NCBI RefSeq assembly: GCF_001297775.1
Contig: NZ_LIFX01000001.1
Location: 186,001-250,000, forward strand
Origin: Trabulsiella odontotermitis
Lineage (GTDB): Bacteria; Pseudomonadota; Gammaproteobacteria; Enterobacterales; Enterobacteriaceae
Direction: 5' to 3'
Length of the DNA: 64,000 nucleotides
The notes under the pieces were generated by a model. It was not told the DNA's origin. It was given only the letters and a program-made list of their open reading frames with translations, and did no database searches. Below are positions 27,889 through 37,900 of this stretch, one piece after another. Made by a program: the position numbers and the translations under genes. How positions within the stretch are numbered: position 1 is the stretch's first letter; every line of letters starts with the position of its first letter.

Positions 27889-29211
27889 TTACTTGTCAAA
27901 CAGGTAATGATTCACCAGGTTTTCCAGCAGTTCCTGATGACCACTCTGGTGCTGCGGCGCCAGATTATGCTGTTCGGCATAGGTTGCCAGTTGCGACAGC
28001 GACAGTTGCCCTTTCAGGATCTGCTGACCCAGCTCGCCGTTCCACCCGGCATAACGTTTCGCCACGCGCTTATCAAGCTGACCGTCTTCAATCATACGGG
28101 CGGCAACTTTCAGCGCCAGCGCCATGGTGTCCATCGCCCCGATGTGACCATAGAACAGATCGTATTTGTCGGTGCTTTGACGACGCACTTTGGCGTCAAA
28201 GTTCAGCCCGCCGGTGGTGAAGCCGCCCGCTTTGATGATTTCATACATCACCAGCGCGTTTTCTTCGACGCTGTTCGGGAACTGGTCGGTATCCCAGCCC
28301 AGTTGTGCGTCGCCACGGTTGGCATCGACGGAACCGAATACGCCCAGCGCAATGGCGGTGGCAATTTCGTGATGGAACGAATGCCCGGCCAGCGTTGCGT
28401 GGTTAGCTTCGATATTCAGTTTGATCTCTTTTTCCAGGCCAAACTGTTTGAGGAAGCCGTACACCGTCGCGGCATCGTAATCATACTGATGCTTGGTGGG
28501 CTCCTGCGGTTTCGGTTCAATCAGCAGCGTGCCACGGAAACCGATTTTGTGTTTATGCTCCACGACCATTTGCATGAAGCGGCCAATCTGCTCGCGCTCC
28601 TGACGCAGATCGGTATTCAGCAGGGTTTCGTAGCCTTCACGGCCGCCCCACAGAACGTAGTTTTCACCACCCAGTTTGTGCGTGGCGTTCATCGCCGTCA
28701 CTACTTGCGTCGCTGCCCAGCTAAAGACTTCGGGATCAGGGTTGGTGGCCGCACCGGCGCCATAGCGCGGATTGGTGAAGCAGTTTGCCGTGCCCCACAG
28801 CAGCTTCACACCACTCTGCTGCTGTTTTTCGGCCAGAACATCAACCATGCGGGCAAAATTGTTGAGGTACTCTTTCAGCGAAGCGCCTTCCGGAGAGACA
28901 TCGACGTCGTGGAAGCAGTAGTAAGGGACGTTTAACTTGTGGAAAAACTCAAATGCGACGTCGGCTTTACGCTTTGCCAGCGCCATTGCGTCGCCTGACT
29001 GCTGCCACGGGCGCTCAAAGGCGCCAACGCCAAACATATCAGCACCATTCCAGCAGAAGGTGTGCCAGTAGCAGGCGGCGAAACGCAGGTGGTCTTCCAT
29101 GCGCTTACCCAGAACCTGCTCATCCGGGTTGTAGTGCCGAAATGCCAGCGGATTAACCGATGACGGGCCTTCATAACGAACGCGTTCGAGTTGGTCGAAA
29201 TAAGCTTGCAT
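27889..29211 (-). CDS. xylA: D-xylose isomerase
   Basis: Converts D-xylose to D-xylulose. The 440-residue TIM-barrel enzyme contains catalytic His101 and Asp104 ([11 protein letters not shown]) and metal ligand Glu232 ([15 protein letters not shown]). Later metal ligands lie in [12 protein letters not shown] and [10 protein letters not shown]. The start at 29211 with GGAG upstream gives the E. coli length; the frame extends four more codons to 29223. Divergent from xylF across a shared control region. Confidence 0.98.
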   Translation of the reverse strand: MQAYFDQLERVRYEGPSSVNPLAFRHYNPDEQVLGKRMEDHLRFAACYWHTFCWNGADMFGVGAFERPWQQSGDAMALAKRKADVAFEFFHKLNVPYYCFHDVDVSPEGASLKEYLNNFARMVDVLAEKQQQSGVKLLWGTANCFTNPRYGAGAATNPDPEVFSWAATQVVTAMNATHKLGGENYVLWGGREGYETLLNTDLRQEREQIGRFMQMVVEHKHKIGFRGTLLIEPKPQEPTKHQYDYDAATVYGFLKQFGLEKEIKLNIEANHATLAGHSFHHEIATAIALGVFGSVDANRGDAQLGWDTDQFPNSVEENALVMYEIIKAGGFTTGGLNFDAKVRRQSTDKYDLFYGHIGAMDTMALALKVAARMIEDGQLDKRVAKRYAGWNGELGQQILKGQLSLSQLATYAEQHNLAPQHQSGHQELLENLVNHYLFDK

Positions 29212-29603
29212 AATGAACTCCATATTCAGACAGGCGGCGGGGATTAATTCATTGGCTAATAGTGAGTTCTGATTTTGAGTTGCTCAATTACGTTATTTCA
29301 CACTGCCATTAAGAGAATCCACAAACGTGCGCTGGCTCGCAAAAAAAAGCGCATTTTCATTCTTCTTTTCTGGAATAGTGCTTCCACAGCCTGATGCAAA
29401 AGAAAAACGAAACGGTTCAAAATCCGATCGCCATCATAATTTGGAAAATAAACCAAATATCATAATGCGAAAAGAAAAAGCGGTAATTGCCAGATGCGTA
29501 TTCTCTGTTAAAAATTTGCAGCGTATCAGAAGTGTATGTTTCTTTTTCGTCTCTATAACTACCCTGCAACCTCCTGCAACCAGATAAAAAAGGCATCACG
29601 ATC
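29212..29603. promoter_or_regulatory. Divergent xylAB / xylFGHR control region
   Basis: A 392-base AT-rich gap between divergent xylA and xylF. In E. coli the matching region binds two XylR dimers and CRP between them. On the minus strand TGTGGATTCTCTTAAT (29308-29323) stands where the E. coli CRP site lies. The AGTGTGAAATAACGTAATTG stretch towards xylA matches the E. coli promoter region from memory. XylR half-sites could not be placed with confidence. No gene is present. Confidence 0.65.
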
Positions 29604-30596
29604 ATGAAATTAAAACACCTTTGCCTCACCCTCTGCGCCTCTCTTATGCTGACCAGCATGGCTGGTATCGCCAAAGAGGTCAAAATCGGCATGGCGATTG
29701 ACGACCTGCGACTCGAACGCTGGCAGAAAGATCGCGATATTTTTGTTAATAAAGCACAAGCTCTCGGCGCAACGGTATTTGTGCAGTCAGCAAATGGCAA
29801 CGAAGAAACACAGATGTCGCAAATCGAAAATATGATCAACCGCGGCGTCGATGTGTTAGTTATTATTCCTTACAACGGTCAGGTGCTGAGTAACGTTATT
29901 AAAGAAGCCAAGCAGGAAGGCATTAAAGTGCTGGCTTATGACCGTATGATTAATAATGCTGACATTGATTTTTATATTTCATTCGATAACGAAAAAGTCG
30001 GTGAAATGCAGGCACATAGTCTGGTTGAGAAAGTGCCTCAGGGAAATTATTTCCTGATGGGCGGCTCGCCGGTCGATAACAACGCAAAATTGTTCCGTGC
30101 CGGGCAAATGAAAGTGCTCAAACCGTTTATTGATGACGGCAAAATCAAAATCGTCGGCGACCAGTGGGTTGATGGCTGGCTTCCGGAAAATGCGCTGAAA
30201 ATAATGGAAAACGCGCTGACGGCGAACAACAACAAAATTGATGCGGTTGTGGCCTCGAATGACGCCACCGCAGGCGGTGCGATCCAGGCACTCGGCGCGC
30301 AGGGGCTGGCGGGTAAAGTCGCTATTTCCGGGCAGGATGCCGACCTGGCGGGCATCAAACGCATCATGAACGGCTCGCAAACCATGACGGTGTATAAACC
30401 GATCACCACGCTGGCGACCAACGCGGCAGAAATCGCCGTTGAGCTGGGTAACGGGCAGACGCCGAAATCAGACTCCACGCTTAATAACGGGCTGAAGGAT
30501 GTCCCTTCCCGCCTGTTGACGCCTATCGAAGTGAATAAGGACAACATCGATCAAACCGTGGTGAAAGACGGTTTCCATAAAAAGAGCGATCTATAA
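29604..30596 (+). CDS. xylF: D-xylose periplasmic binding protein
   Basis: High-affinity xylose receptor of the XylFGH importer in the periplasm. The 330 residues include a signal peptide (MKLKHLCLTLCASLMLTSMA, cleavage near IAKEV) and two ribose-binding-type lobes. DRMINNADIDFYISFDNEKV and QWVDGWLPENALKIMENAL are typical family segments. Its length equals E. coli XylF. A hairpin follows in the xylF-xylG gap, as often seen after an abundant binding protein. Confidence 0.98.
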   Translation: MKLKHLCLTLCASLMLTSMAGIAKEVKIGMAIDDLRLERWQKDRDIFVNKAQALGATVFVQSANGNEETQMSQIENMINRGVDVLVIIPYNGQVLSNVIKEAKQEGIKVLAYDRMINNADIDFYISFDNEKVGEMQAHSLVEKVPQGNYFLMGGSPVDNNAKLFRAGQMKVLKPFIDDGKIKIVGDQWVDGWLPENALKIMENALTANNNKIDAVVASNDATAGGAIQALGAQGLAGKVAISGQDADLAGIKRIMNGSQTMTVYKPITTLATNAAEIAVELGNGQTPKSDSTLNNGLKDVPSRLLTPIEVNKDNIDQTVVKDGFHKKSDL

Positions 30597-30603
30597 GTCT
30601 CTG

Positions 30604-30639
30604 ATGCCCCGATTCCGGGGCATTTCTCTCTCGGGGCAT
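30604..30639 (+). repeat. Intercistronic hairpin with two alternative right arms (xylF-xylG)
   Basis: ATGCCCCG (30604-30611) can pair with CGGGGCAT at 30616-30623 or with an identical CGGGGCAT at 30632-30639. It ends 18 bases before the xylG ribosome site. It may stabilise xylF mRNA or attenuate xylG; this is inferred. Confidence 0.7.
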
Positions 30640-30668
30640 CGAAAACAGACCGCCTGAAGGAGTTGTAT

Positions 30669-32210
30669 ATGCCTTATTTACTCGAGATGAAAAATATCAC
30701 CAAGGCCTTTGGCGCGGTGAAGGCGATTGATAATGTCAGCCTGCGGCTTAATGCCGGGGAAGTCGTTTCCCTGTGCGGTGAAAACGGCTCTGGCAAATCG
30801 ACGCTGATGAAGGTGTTGTGCGGTATTTATCCCCACGGGAGCTTTGAAGGCGAAATTACCTTTGCGGGCGAATCCTTGCAGGCCAGCCATATTCGCGACA
30901 CTGAACGCAAAGGCATCGCCATTATTCACCAGGAGCTGGCGCTGGTTAAACATCTGACGGTGCTGGAAAATATTTTCCTCGGCACTGAGATGAGCCGTTA
31001 TGGCGTGCTGGATTACGACACCATGACCCTGCGCTGTGAAAAACTGCTCGCGCAGGTGAGTTTATCGATTTCCCCGGATACCCGCGTCGGCGATTTGGGC
31101 CTCGGCCAGCAGCAACTGGTGGAGATCGCCAAAGCGCTTAACAAACAGGTTCGCCTGCTAATTCTCGATGAGCCTACCGCCTCGCTGACAGAACAAGAAA
31201 CCGCGGTGCTGCTTAATATCATCCGCGATCTGCAAAACCACGATATCGCCTGCATTTACATCTCGCACAAGCTGAACGAGGTGAAAGCCATCTCCGACAC
31301 CATCTGCGTGATCCGCGACGGTCAGCACATCGGCACGCGCGACGCCAGCGGCATGAGCGAGGGTGACATCATTACCATGATGGTCGGGCGCGAACTGACG
31401 GCGCTCTACCCCAACGAGCCGCATGAATGTGGCGACGAAATTTTACGGGTCGAGCATCTGACGGCCTGGCATCCGGTTAACCGCCACATCAAGCGCGTTA
31501 ACGACGTCTCTTTTTCGCTGCGTCGCGGTGAGATCCTCGGTGTTGCCGGGCTGGTCGGCGCCGGGCGTACCGAAGCCGTGCAGTGCCTTTTTGGTGTCTG
31601 GCCCGGGCGCTGGGAAGGGAAAATCTACATTGATGGTCAACCCGTCCGGATCAACAACTGCCAGCAGGCCATCGCCAGTGGCATCGCGATGGTGCCGGAA
31701 GATCGCAAAAAAGACGGCATCGTGCCGGTGATGGCGGTGGGGAAAAACATCACCCTCGCCGCGCTGGACGATTTCGCCGGGCCGTTAAGCAGCCTTGACG
31801 ATGCCGCAGAACAGCACTGCATTTTGCAATCCATTCAGCGCCTGAAAGTAAAAACCGCAACGCCTGAACTGGCGATTGGTCGTCTGAGCGGCGGGAATCA
31901 GCAAAAAGCGATCCTCGCGCGCTGTCTGCTGCTCAACCCGCGGATTTTAATTCTCGATGAACCCACTCGCGGGATCGACATCGGCGCCAAATACGAAATT
32001 TACAAGCTTATCAATCAACTGGTGAAACAGGGCATCGCCGTGATCGTCATCTCCTCTGAACTGCCGGAAGTTCTTGGGCTCAGCGATCGCGTACTGGTGA
32101 TGCATGAAGGGAAGCTAAAAGCCAACTTAATCAACCATGGCCTGACGCAGGAACAGGTAATGGAAGCCGCACTGAGGAGCGAACGTCATGTCGAAGAACA
32201 ACCCCTCTGA
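30669..32210 (+). CDS. xylG: D-xylose ABC transporter ATP-binding protein XylG
   Basis: Tandem ATPase energising xylose import. The 513 residues hold two ABC domains. The first has Walker [10 protein letters not shown] at 37-45 and signature [15 protein letters not shown]. The second has the degenerate [10 protein letters not shown]-loop and signature [17 protein letters not shown] prefer ATG 30669 (AAGGAG six bases upstream) to the TTG at 30663, since it gives the E. coli length. It overlaps xylH by 23 bases. Confidence 0.97.
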   Translation: MPYLLEMKNITKAFGAVKAIDNVSLRLNAGEVVSLCGENGSGKSTLMKVLCGIYPHGSFEGEITFAGESLQASHIRDTERKGIAIIHQELALVKHLTVLENIFLGTEMSRYGVLDYDTMTLRCEKLLAQVSLSISPDTRVGDLGLGQQQLVEIAKALNKQVRLLILDEPTASLTEQETAVLLNIIRDLQNHDIACIYISHKLNEVKAISDTICVIRDGQHIGTRDASGMSEGDIITMMVGRELTALYPNEPHECGDEILRVEHLTAWHPVNRHIKRVNDVSFSLRRGEILGVAGLVGAGRTEAVQCLFGVWPGRWEGKIYIDGQPVRINNCQQAIASGIAMVPEDRKKDGIVPVMAVGKNITLAALDDFAGPLSSLDDAAEQHCILQSIQRLKVKTATPELAIGRLSGGNQQKAILARCLLLNPRILILDEPTRGIDIGAKYEIYKLINQLVKQGIAVIVISSELPEVLGLSDRVLVMHEGKLKANLINHGLTQEQVMEAALRSERHVEEQPL

Positions 32211-33369
32211 GATGAAACTCACCCCGCCCACACCGGCGGCATTTCCCGGGCTGAAATCGCTCAATCTGCAGGTCTTTGTCATGATCGCGGCGATTATCGT
32301 CATCATGCTGTTTTTTACCTGGACGACGGACGGAGCCTATCTCAGCGCGCGTAACGTCTCCAACCTGCTGCGCCAGACCGCCATCACCGGCATTCTGGCG
32401 GTCGGAATGGTGTTCGTGATCATTTCCGCTGAAATCGACCTTTCCGTGGGTTCCATGATGGGGCTGCTGGGGGGTGTTGCGGCGATTTTTGACGTCTGGC
32501 TGGGCTGGCCGTTGCCGCTCACCGTACTGGTCACGCTGGTGCTCGGGCTGGTCTTTGGCGTCTGGAATGGCTGGTGGGTGGCTTATCGTAAAGTGCCGTC
32601 GTTTATTGTCACCCTCGCCGGGATGCTGGCGTTTCGCGGCATTCTCATCGGCATCACCAACGGGACGACGGTATCGCCCACCAGCGCCGCCATGTCGCAA
32701 ATCGGCCAGAGTTATCTGCCGGATAGCGTGGGCTTTATTATTGGCGTGCTGGGAATGGCGGTGTTCATCGCCTGGCAATGGCGTGGCCGCATGCGTCGTC
32801 AGTCGCTGGGGCTAAATACGCCAGCATCGGCAAGCACTGTGGGGCGTCAGACGCTGACAGCGGTCATTGTGCTGGGCGCTATCTGGTTACTGAATGATTA
32901 TCGTGGTGTACCGACACCGGTGTTAATTCTTGCCGCGCTGTTGCTGGCAGGCATGTTTATGGCGACGCGCACGGCATTCGGACGGCGAATTTACGCCATC
33001 GGCGGCAACCTGGAAGCCGCACGCTTATCAGGCATTAACGTCGAACGCACCAAGCTGGCGGTCTTTGCCATTAACGGCTTAATGGTGGCGATCGCCGGGC
33101 TTATCCTCAGCTCGCGTTTAGGCGCGGGCTCCCCTTCCGCCGGGAACATTGCCGAACTCGATGCCATTGCCGCCTGCGTCATCGGCGGAACCAGTCTCGC
33201 CGGGGGCGTCGGCAGCGTCGCGGGTGCGGTAATGGGGGCATTTATTATGTCTGCGTTGGATAACGGAATGAGTATGATGGACGTCCCGACGTTCTGGCAG
33301 TATATCGTTAAGGGCGCCATTCTGTTACTGGCAGTCTGGATGGATTCTGCCACTAAACGTCGCGCCTGA
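32188..33369 (+). CDS. xylH: D-xylose ABC transporter permease XylH
   Basis: Membrane subunit of the xylose importer, 393 residues as in E. coli. It belongs to the BPD_transp_2 (ribose/xylose permease) family with about ten hydrophobic segments. The conserved [15 protein letters not shown] and [16 protein letters not shown] motifs are present, the latter contacting XylG. Start codon lies inside the 3' end of xylG (23-base overlap), indicating coupled translation. Confidence 0.97.
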   Translation: MSKNNPSEMKLTPPTPAAFPGLKSLNLQVFVMIAAIIVIMLFFTWTTDGAYLSARNVSNLLRQTAITGILAVGMVFVIISAEIDLSVGSMMGLLGGVAAIFDVWLGWPLPLTVLVTLVLGLVFGVWNGWWVAYRKVPSFIVTLAGMLAFRGILIGITNGTTVSPTSAAMSQIGQSYLPDSVGFIIGVLGMAVFIAWQWRGRMRRQSLGLNTPASASTVGRQTLTAVIVLGAIWLLNDYRGVPTPVLILAALLLAGMFMATRTAFGRRIYAIGGNLEAARLSGINVERTKLAVFAINGLMVAIAGLILSSRLGAGSPSAGNIAELDAIAACVIGGTSLAGGVGSVAGAVMGAFIMSALDNGMSMMDVPTFWQYIVKGAILLLAVWMDSATKRRA

Positions 33370-33375
33370 TATAAC

Positions 33376-33404
33376 GCCAGCACCCGCCCACCGGTGCTGG
33401 CTTT
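33376..33404 (+). terminator. Weak terminator/attenuator hairpin between xylH and xylR
   Basis: GCCAGCACC (33376-33384) pairs with GGTGCTGGC (33393-33401), followed by only three T residues. It may reduce read-through into xylR. Confidence 0.55.
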
Positions 33405-33431
33405 GCGATGATTCAGCCGGGAACCCGAACC

Positions 33432-34610
33432 ATGTTTGAAAAGCGCCACCGCATCACGCTGTTATTCAATGCCAACAAAGCCTATGACCGGCAGGTCGTT
33501 GAGGGTGTGGGAGAATATTTGCAGGCGTCGCAATCCGAGTGGGATATTTTTATTGAAGAGGACTTTCGCACCCGCATTGAAAATATCAAAGAGTGGCTGG
33601 GCGACGGCGTGATTGCCGATTATGACGATGTTGAAATCGAACGCCTGCTGGCGGATGTCAACGTGCCGATCGTCGGCGTCGGCGGCTCCTATCACCTTCC
33701 TGAGCACTATCCTGCGGTTCATTACATCGCCACCGACAACTACGCGCTGGTGGAAAGCGCCTTTTTGCATCTGAAAGAGAAAGGGGTTCACCGCTTCGCC
33801 TTTTATGGCCTGCCTGCCTCAAGCCGTAAGGGCTGGGCGCGGGAACGTGAATATGCTTTCAGCCAGCTTGTCGCGAAAGAAAAATATCGCGGCGTGATTT
33901 ATCAGGGGCTGGAAACCGCGCCGGAGAACTGGCAGCACGCGCAAAACCGGCTCGCCGACTGGCTGCAAACGCTGCCGCCGCAGACCGGGATTATCGCCGT
34001 GACGGATGCGCGCGCCCGGCATGTTCTGCAGGCTTGCGAGCATCTGCATATTCCGGTGCCGGAAAAGCTGTGCGTCATCGGCATTGATAACGAAGAGCTG
34101 ACGCGCTATCTGTCGCGCGTGGCGCTCTCGTCGGTGGCGCAGGGAACGAGGCAAATGGGTTATCAGGCGGCGAAACTCCTGCACCGCCTGCTGGAAAACG
34201 AATCACTGCCGTTACAGCGTTTACTGATACCGCCGATGCGGGTGGTGGAGCGTCGTTCTACGGATTACCGCTCACTTAACGATCCGGCGGTGATTCAGGC
34301 CATGCATTACATCCGCAACAACGCCTGTAAAGGCATTAAAGTCGAGCAGGTGCTGGATTCGGTCGGTATTTCCCGCTCCAACCTTGAGAAGCGGTTTAAA
34401 GAAGAGGTGGGAGAAACCATTCACGCGGTGATCCACAGCGAAAAGCTGGAAAAGGCCCGCAGCCTGCTGATCTCGACATCGCTGTCGATTAACGAAATTT
34501 CGCAAATGTGCGGCTATCCGTCGTTGCAGTATTTCTATTCGGTATTCAAAAAAGAGTACGACACGACGCCGAAAGAGTACCGCGACCGCTACAGTGAAGT
34601 GATGGTTTAA
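33432..34610 (+). CDS. xylR: Xylose operon activator XylR (AraC family)
   Basis: Activates xylAB and xylFGH when bound to D-xylose. The 392-residue protein joins an N-terminal periplasmic-binding-protein-like sensor (KRHRITLLFNANKAYDRQVV; GVGGSYHLPEHYP) to a C-terminal AraC DNA-binding domain with two helix-turn-helices. The last one ends MCGYPSLQYFYSVFKKEYDT. ATG 33432 gives the E. coli length; the upstream ATG at 33408 is unsupported. It is the last gene of the xylFGHR direction. Confidence 0.97.
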   Translation: MFEKRHRITLLFNANKAYDRQVVEGVGEYLQASQSEWDIFIEEDFRTRIENIKEWLGDGVIADYDDVEIERLLADVNVPIVGVGGSYHLPEHYPAVHYIATDNYALVESAFLHLKEKGVHRFAFYGLPASSRKGWAREREYAFSQLVAKEKYRGVIYQGLETAPENWQHAQNRLADWLQTLPPQTGIIAVTDARARHVLQACEHLHIPVPEKLCVIGIDNEELTRYLSRVALSSVAQGTRQMGYQAAKLLHRLLENESLPLQRLLIPPMRVVERRSTDYRSLNDPAVIQAMHYIRNNACKGIKVEQVLDSVGISRSNLEKRFKEEVGETIHAVIHSEKLEKARSLLISTSLSINEISQMCGYPSLQYFYSVFKKEYDTTPKEYRDRYSEVMV

Positions 34611-34615
34611 CAAAG

Positions 34616-34645
34616 AAAAACGCCTTCCGGCTGGAAGGCGTTTCG
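34616..34645. terminator. Bidirectional terminator between xylR and bax
   Basis: AAAACGCCTTCC pairs with GGAAGGCGTTT, with A and T runs on the two sides, between convergent stops. Confidence 0.88.
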
Positions 34646-34647
34646 CA

Positions 34648-35472
34648 TTACATATGCGCGGCAATCAGGCGCTGATTATCCTGATACATCGCGAAAAGGT
34701 AGTTGTTATAGCTCGACCCGCGGGTCGAATACCCTTTCAGCTTGTGGATCATCGCCGTGGCCGTCACTTCCTGATCGTTTTTACGCAGTTGCGCACGCGA
34801 TTTACGGAAGGACGAATAGGCCGGGTGTGTATTCAGATTCGCGACGTAAGCCTGTACAGACTCTTTCACGGAACCAAAGCGGGAATACCCCTTCACCTTG
34901 CCTGGGCCATTGTTACATTTACCGCCTCCGCACTTCATGCCGAACAGATTATTGTTGGCGCGCGCAAGTTTCGATGTTCCCCAGCCGCTTTCAGCCGCCG
35001 CCATGGTGGCGACCATACTGACCGGAATGATGTCCACGCGTTCAAGCAGCGTATTCCATGGAATTTTACGGGTATTCCCGGACCAGCTGATTTTGTAGCG
35101 CTTAGTAATGTCCTGCAGACGCGCACGCTCGGTCGGTGACCAGCGTCCATCGTACTGCTTGGACACCAACCAGTTACGGTCGGCGGTAATGGCAGCATTC
35201 TGGCTGGTAATATAAGGCATCACTGTCCGGAGAAACGCTTTTTTCCTTGGTGTTCCGGAAGGGTATTTTCGCAAGTCAGGAAGTGAACCGCTTATTTCAC
35301 TATTGCGAGAATACTCTTTTTTACTGCTAACCTTATTAATACTTGCCTTTACTGCCGGGGCTTTTTGACTCGCTGTTGCTGTGTGTGTCTTTGCCAGCAC
35401 CTCACCTGAAATCGCGAAGGTGAGTAACATGAGTATCGTTGCCCCATATCGTCGAATGGGAGTCGATATCAT
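34648..35472 (-). CDS. bax: Bax protein, glucosaminidase-family hydrolase
   Basis: A 274-residue exported protein with a signal peptide (RRYGATILMLLTFAISGEVLA). The C-terminal glucosaminidase (FlgJ/LytG-like) domain has its catalytic glutamate probably in AAAESGWGTSKLAR, followed by NNLFGMKC. It matches E. coli Bax in length. The domain implies peptidoglycan N-acetylglucosaminidase activity; the physiological role of Bax is not established. Divergent from malS. Confidence 0.92.
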   Translation of the reverse strand: MISTPIRRYGATILMLLTFAISGEVLAKTHTATASQKAPAVKASINKVSSKKEYSRNSEISGSLPDLRKYPSGTPRKKAFLRTVMPYITSQNAAITADRNWLVSKQYDGRWSPTERARLQDITKRYKISWSGNTRKIPWNTLLERVDIIPVSMVATMAAAESGWGTSKLARANNNLFGMKCGGGKCNNGPGKVKGYSRFGSVKESVQAYVANLNTHPAYSSFRKSRAQLRKNDQEVTATAMIHKLKGYSTRGSSYNNYLFAMYQDNQRLIAAHM

Positions 35473-35618
35473 TAGGTCTCCTGGTCGGATTTAATCATTC
35501 CAACACCTTGTATTTTTCCCAAAATTGAGAGTTGAACCACAAATCATATCAAAAATAGCCTTCGAAGGCACCCAAAGAAATAGTCCTGGTCTGAAACGCT
35601 ATTCTCTCACCCTTTTCA

Positions 35619-35640
35619 CTCATCCCCTTCCAGGGAGGAG
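35619..35640. promoter_or_regulatory. Candidate MalT boxes upstream of malS
   Basis: GGGGATGAG on the minus strand (35619-35627) and GGGAGGAG on the plus strand (35633-35640) both match the MalT core GGGA(T/G)GAGG. They lie 55-76 bases before the malS start. In E. coli malS belongs to the MalT regulon. Confidence 0.5.
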
Positions 35641-35694
35641 TACAGGCCGCAACAGGACTGGCACACTGGGCAAAAACTTGCACAGGATACCCGA

Positions 35695-37731
35695 ATGAAA
35701 CTTGCTGCCCTTGTAGCCCTCCTGATGCCAGGTATCGTCAACGCGACAACCTGGACTGCCGCTGGTTTTCCTGCCTTCACCGAGAAAAGTGACGGAAAAT
35801 TCATCAGCCAGAAAGCGATGGCGAAGGGTACACATCCTTTAACCCTAAATCTTGACCATCAGTGCTGGCAGCCCGCTTCTTCCATAAAACTCAATGAGAT
35901 GCTGTCACTGGAGCCCTGTCACGGCGATGCGCCGCAATGGCGAATATTCCGTAACGGCCTGTATTCTCTGGAAATTGATACCCGTTCCGGCACGCCCACG
36001 CTCCGGCTTTCGGTAGAAACTCCGGCCGATGACGCCGTGAAGACAGCGATTCGCCAGTGCCCGACGTGGGATGGCAAGCCGCTAACGGTCGATGTCAGCC
36101 ACACCTTTGCGGAAGGCACGGTGGTGCGCGATTTCTACAGCAAACAGACCGCCACCGTACAGCAGGGGAAGATCACCCTCATGCCTGCCGCGGACAGCAA
36201 CGGCCTGCTGTTGCTGGAACGTGCGGAAACCGACGCGCCCGCGCCCTTCAACTGGCACAACGCGACGGTCTATTTCGTGCTGACCGATCGTTACGTCAAT
36301 GGCGATCCCTCGAACGATGCCAGTTACGGACGCCATAAAGACGGGCAACAGGAGATCGGTACCTTTCACGGCGGTGATTTGCAAGGCCTCGCCAGCAAAC
36401 TGGATTACCTGCAGTCGCTGGGCGTTAACGCGTTGTGGATAAGCTCACCGCTGGAGCAAATCCACGGCTGGGTTGGCGGCGGTACCAAAGGTGATTTCCC
36501 TCATTATGCCTATCACGGCTACTACACGCAGGACTGGACCCGTCTCGATGCCAGTATGGGTAAAGAGGACGATTTGCGTCGTCTGGTGGATGAAGCTCAC
36601 CAGCGTGGCATTCGTGTTCTGTTTGATGTGGTCATGAACCACACCGGCTACGCCACGCTCGCCGATATGCAGGAGTACCAGTTCGGCGCGCTCTATCTGA
36701 AAGGCGATGAGCTGAAGAAAACGCTCGGTGAGCACTGGACGGACTGGCGCCCCGGCCCCGGACAGAACTGGCACAGCTTTAACGACTACATTAACTTCAG
36801 CGACAAAACCGCCTGGCAGAAGTGGTGGGGGAAAGCGTGGATCCGCACCGATATCGGCGATTACGACAACCCCGGTTTTGACGATCTGACCATGTCGCTG
36901 GCCTTTTTGCCGGATCTCAAAACCGAATCAACCGTGCCTTCCGGCCTGCCGGTCTTTTATCAGCACAAACCGGATACCGGCGCCAGAGCCGTTGCCGGTT
37001 TCACGCCGCGCGATTATCTCACCCACTGGCTCAGCCAGTGGGTGCGGGACTACGGCATTGATGGTTTCCGTGTTGATACCGCCAAACACGTTGAGATGGC
37101 GAGCTGGCAGCAACTCAAAACCGAGGCGACAGCAGCCCTTGCCGCGTGGAAACAGGCACATCCGCAAAAAGCGCTGGATGCCGCCCCGTTCTGGATGACC
37201 GGCGAGGCCTGGGGCCATGGCGTTATGCAGAGCGAGTATTACCGGCACGGCTTCGATGCGATGATTAATTTCGATTATCAGGATCAGGCCGCCAGCGCCG
37301 CCGGTTGTCTGGCGAATATGGATCAAAACTGGCAGCAAATGGCGGACAAGTTGCAGGATTTCAACGTGCTGAGCTATCTCTCCTCTCACGATACGCGGTT
37401 GTTCCGTGAAGGCGGCAGCCGGGCTGCTGAGTTGCTGTTGCTGGCGCCCGGCGCGGTGCAGATTTTTTATGGCGACGAGTCAGACCGTCCGTTCGGGCCA
37501 ACGGGCTCCGATCCGCTGCAGGGCACCCGTTCGGACATGAACTGGCAGGACGTCAGCGGTAAATCCGCCGCGCTGGTGAAGCACTGGCAAGTTCTCGGGC
37601 AGTTCCGCGCGCGCCACCCCGCCATCGGTGCCGGAAAGCAAACCACGCTGACGTTACCGCAGGGCTATGGTTTTATGCGCGAGCAGGGCGAGGACAGCGT
37701 CATCGTGGTGTGGGCCGGGAAAGCGGAATAA
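35695..37731 (+). CDS. malS: Periplasmic alpha-amylase MalS
   Basis: Periplasmic GH13 enzyme that cleaves maltohexaose and longer maltodextrins from the non-reducing end before uptake. The 678-residue protein has a short signal peptide (MKLAALVALLMPGIVNA) and an N-terminal beta domain. The catalytic barrel has nucleophile Asp461 (FRVDTAKH), acid/base Glu504 (TGEAWGH) and Asp566 (SSHDTR). These sit one residue later than in E. coli MalS. Several cysteines suggest DsbA-dependent folding, as known for E. coli MalS. Confidence 0.97.
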   Translation: MKLAALVALLMPGIVNATTWTAAGFPAFTEKSDGKFISQKAMAKGTHPLTLNLDHQCWQPASSIKLNEMLSLEPCHGDAPQWRIFRNGLYSLEIDTRSGTPTLRLSVETPADDAVKTAIRQCPTWDGKPLTVDVSHTFAEGTVVRDFYSKQTATVQQGKITLMPAADSNGLLLLERAETDAPAPFNWHNATVYFVLTDRYVNGDPSNDASYGRHKDGQQEIGTFHGGDLQGLASKLDYLQSLGVNALWISSPLEQIHGWVGGGTKGDFPHYAYHGYYTQDWTRLDASMGKEDDLRRLVDEAHQRGIRVLFDVVMNHTGYATLADMQEYQFGALYLKGDELKKTLGEHWTDWRPGPGQNWHSFNDYINFSDKTAWQKWWGKAWIRTDIGDYDNPGFDDLTMSLAFLPDLKTESTVPSGLPVFYQHKPDTGARAVAGFTPRDYLTHWLSQWVRDYGIDGFRVDTAKHVEMASWQQLKTEATAALAAWKQAHPQKALDAAPFWMTGEAWGHGVMQSEYYRHGFDAMINFDYQDQAASAAGCLANMDQNWQQMADKLQDFNVLSYLSSHDTRLFREGGSRAAELLLLAPGAVQIFYGDESDRPFGPTGSDPLQGTRSDMNWQDVSGKSAALVKHWQVLGQFRARHPAIGAGKQTTLTLPQGYGFMREQGEDSVIVVWAGKAE

Positions 37732-37900
37732 CAGAACAGAGTGCGCGGGATCCACCGCGCACCACCTCCAGAACAAACCACTAAACCTCAAATTTAAAGC
37801 AGAATGATTCTCCGTCTGCGGTCTGCGGTCGCGATTTGCACCCCGCCCCGGCAAGCGTTATGGTGAGCCACTTTAGCAAAGAACCAACAGATCACCCGTT

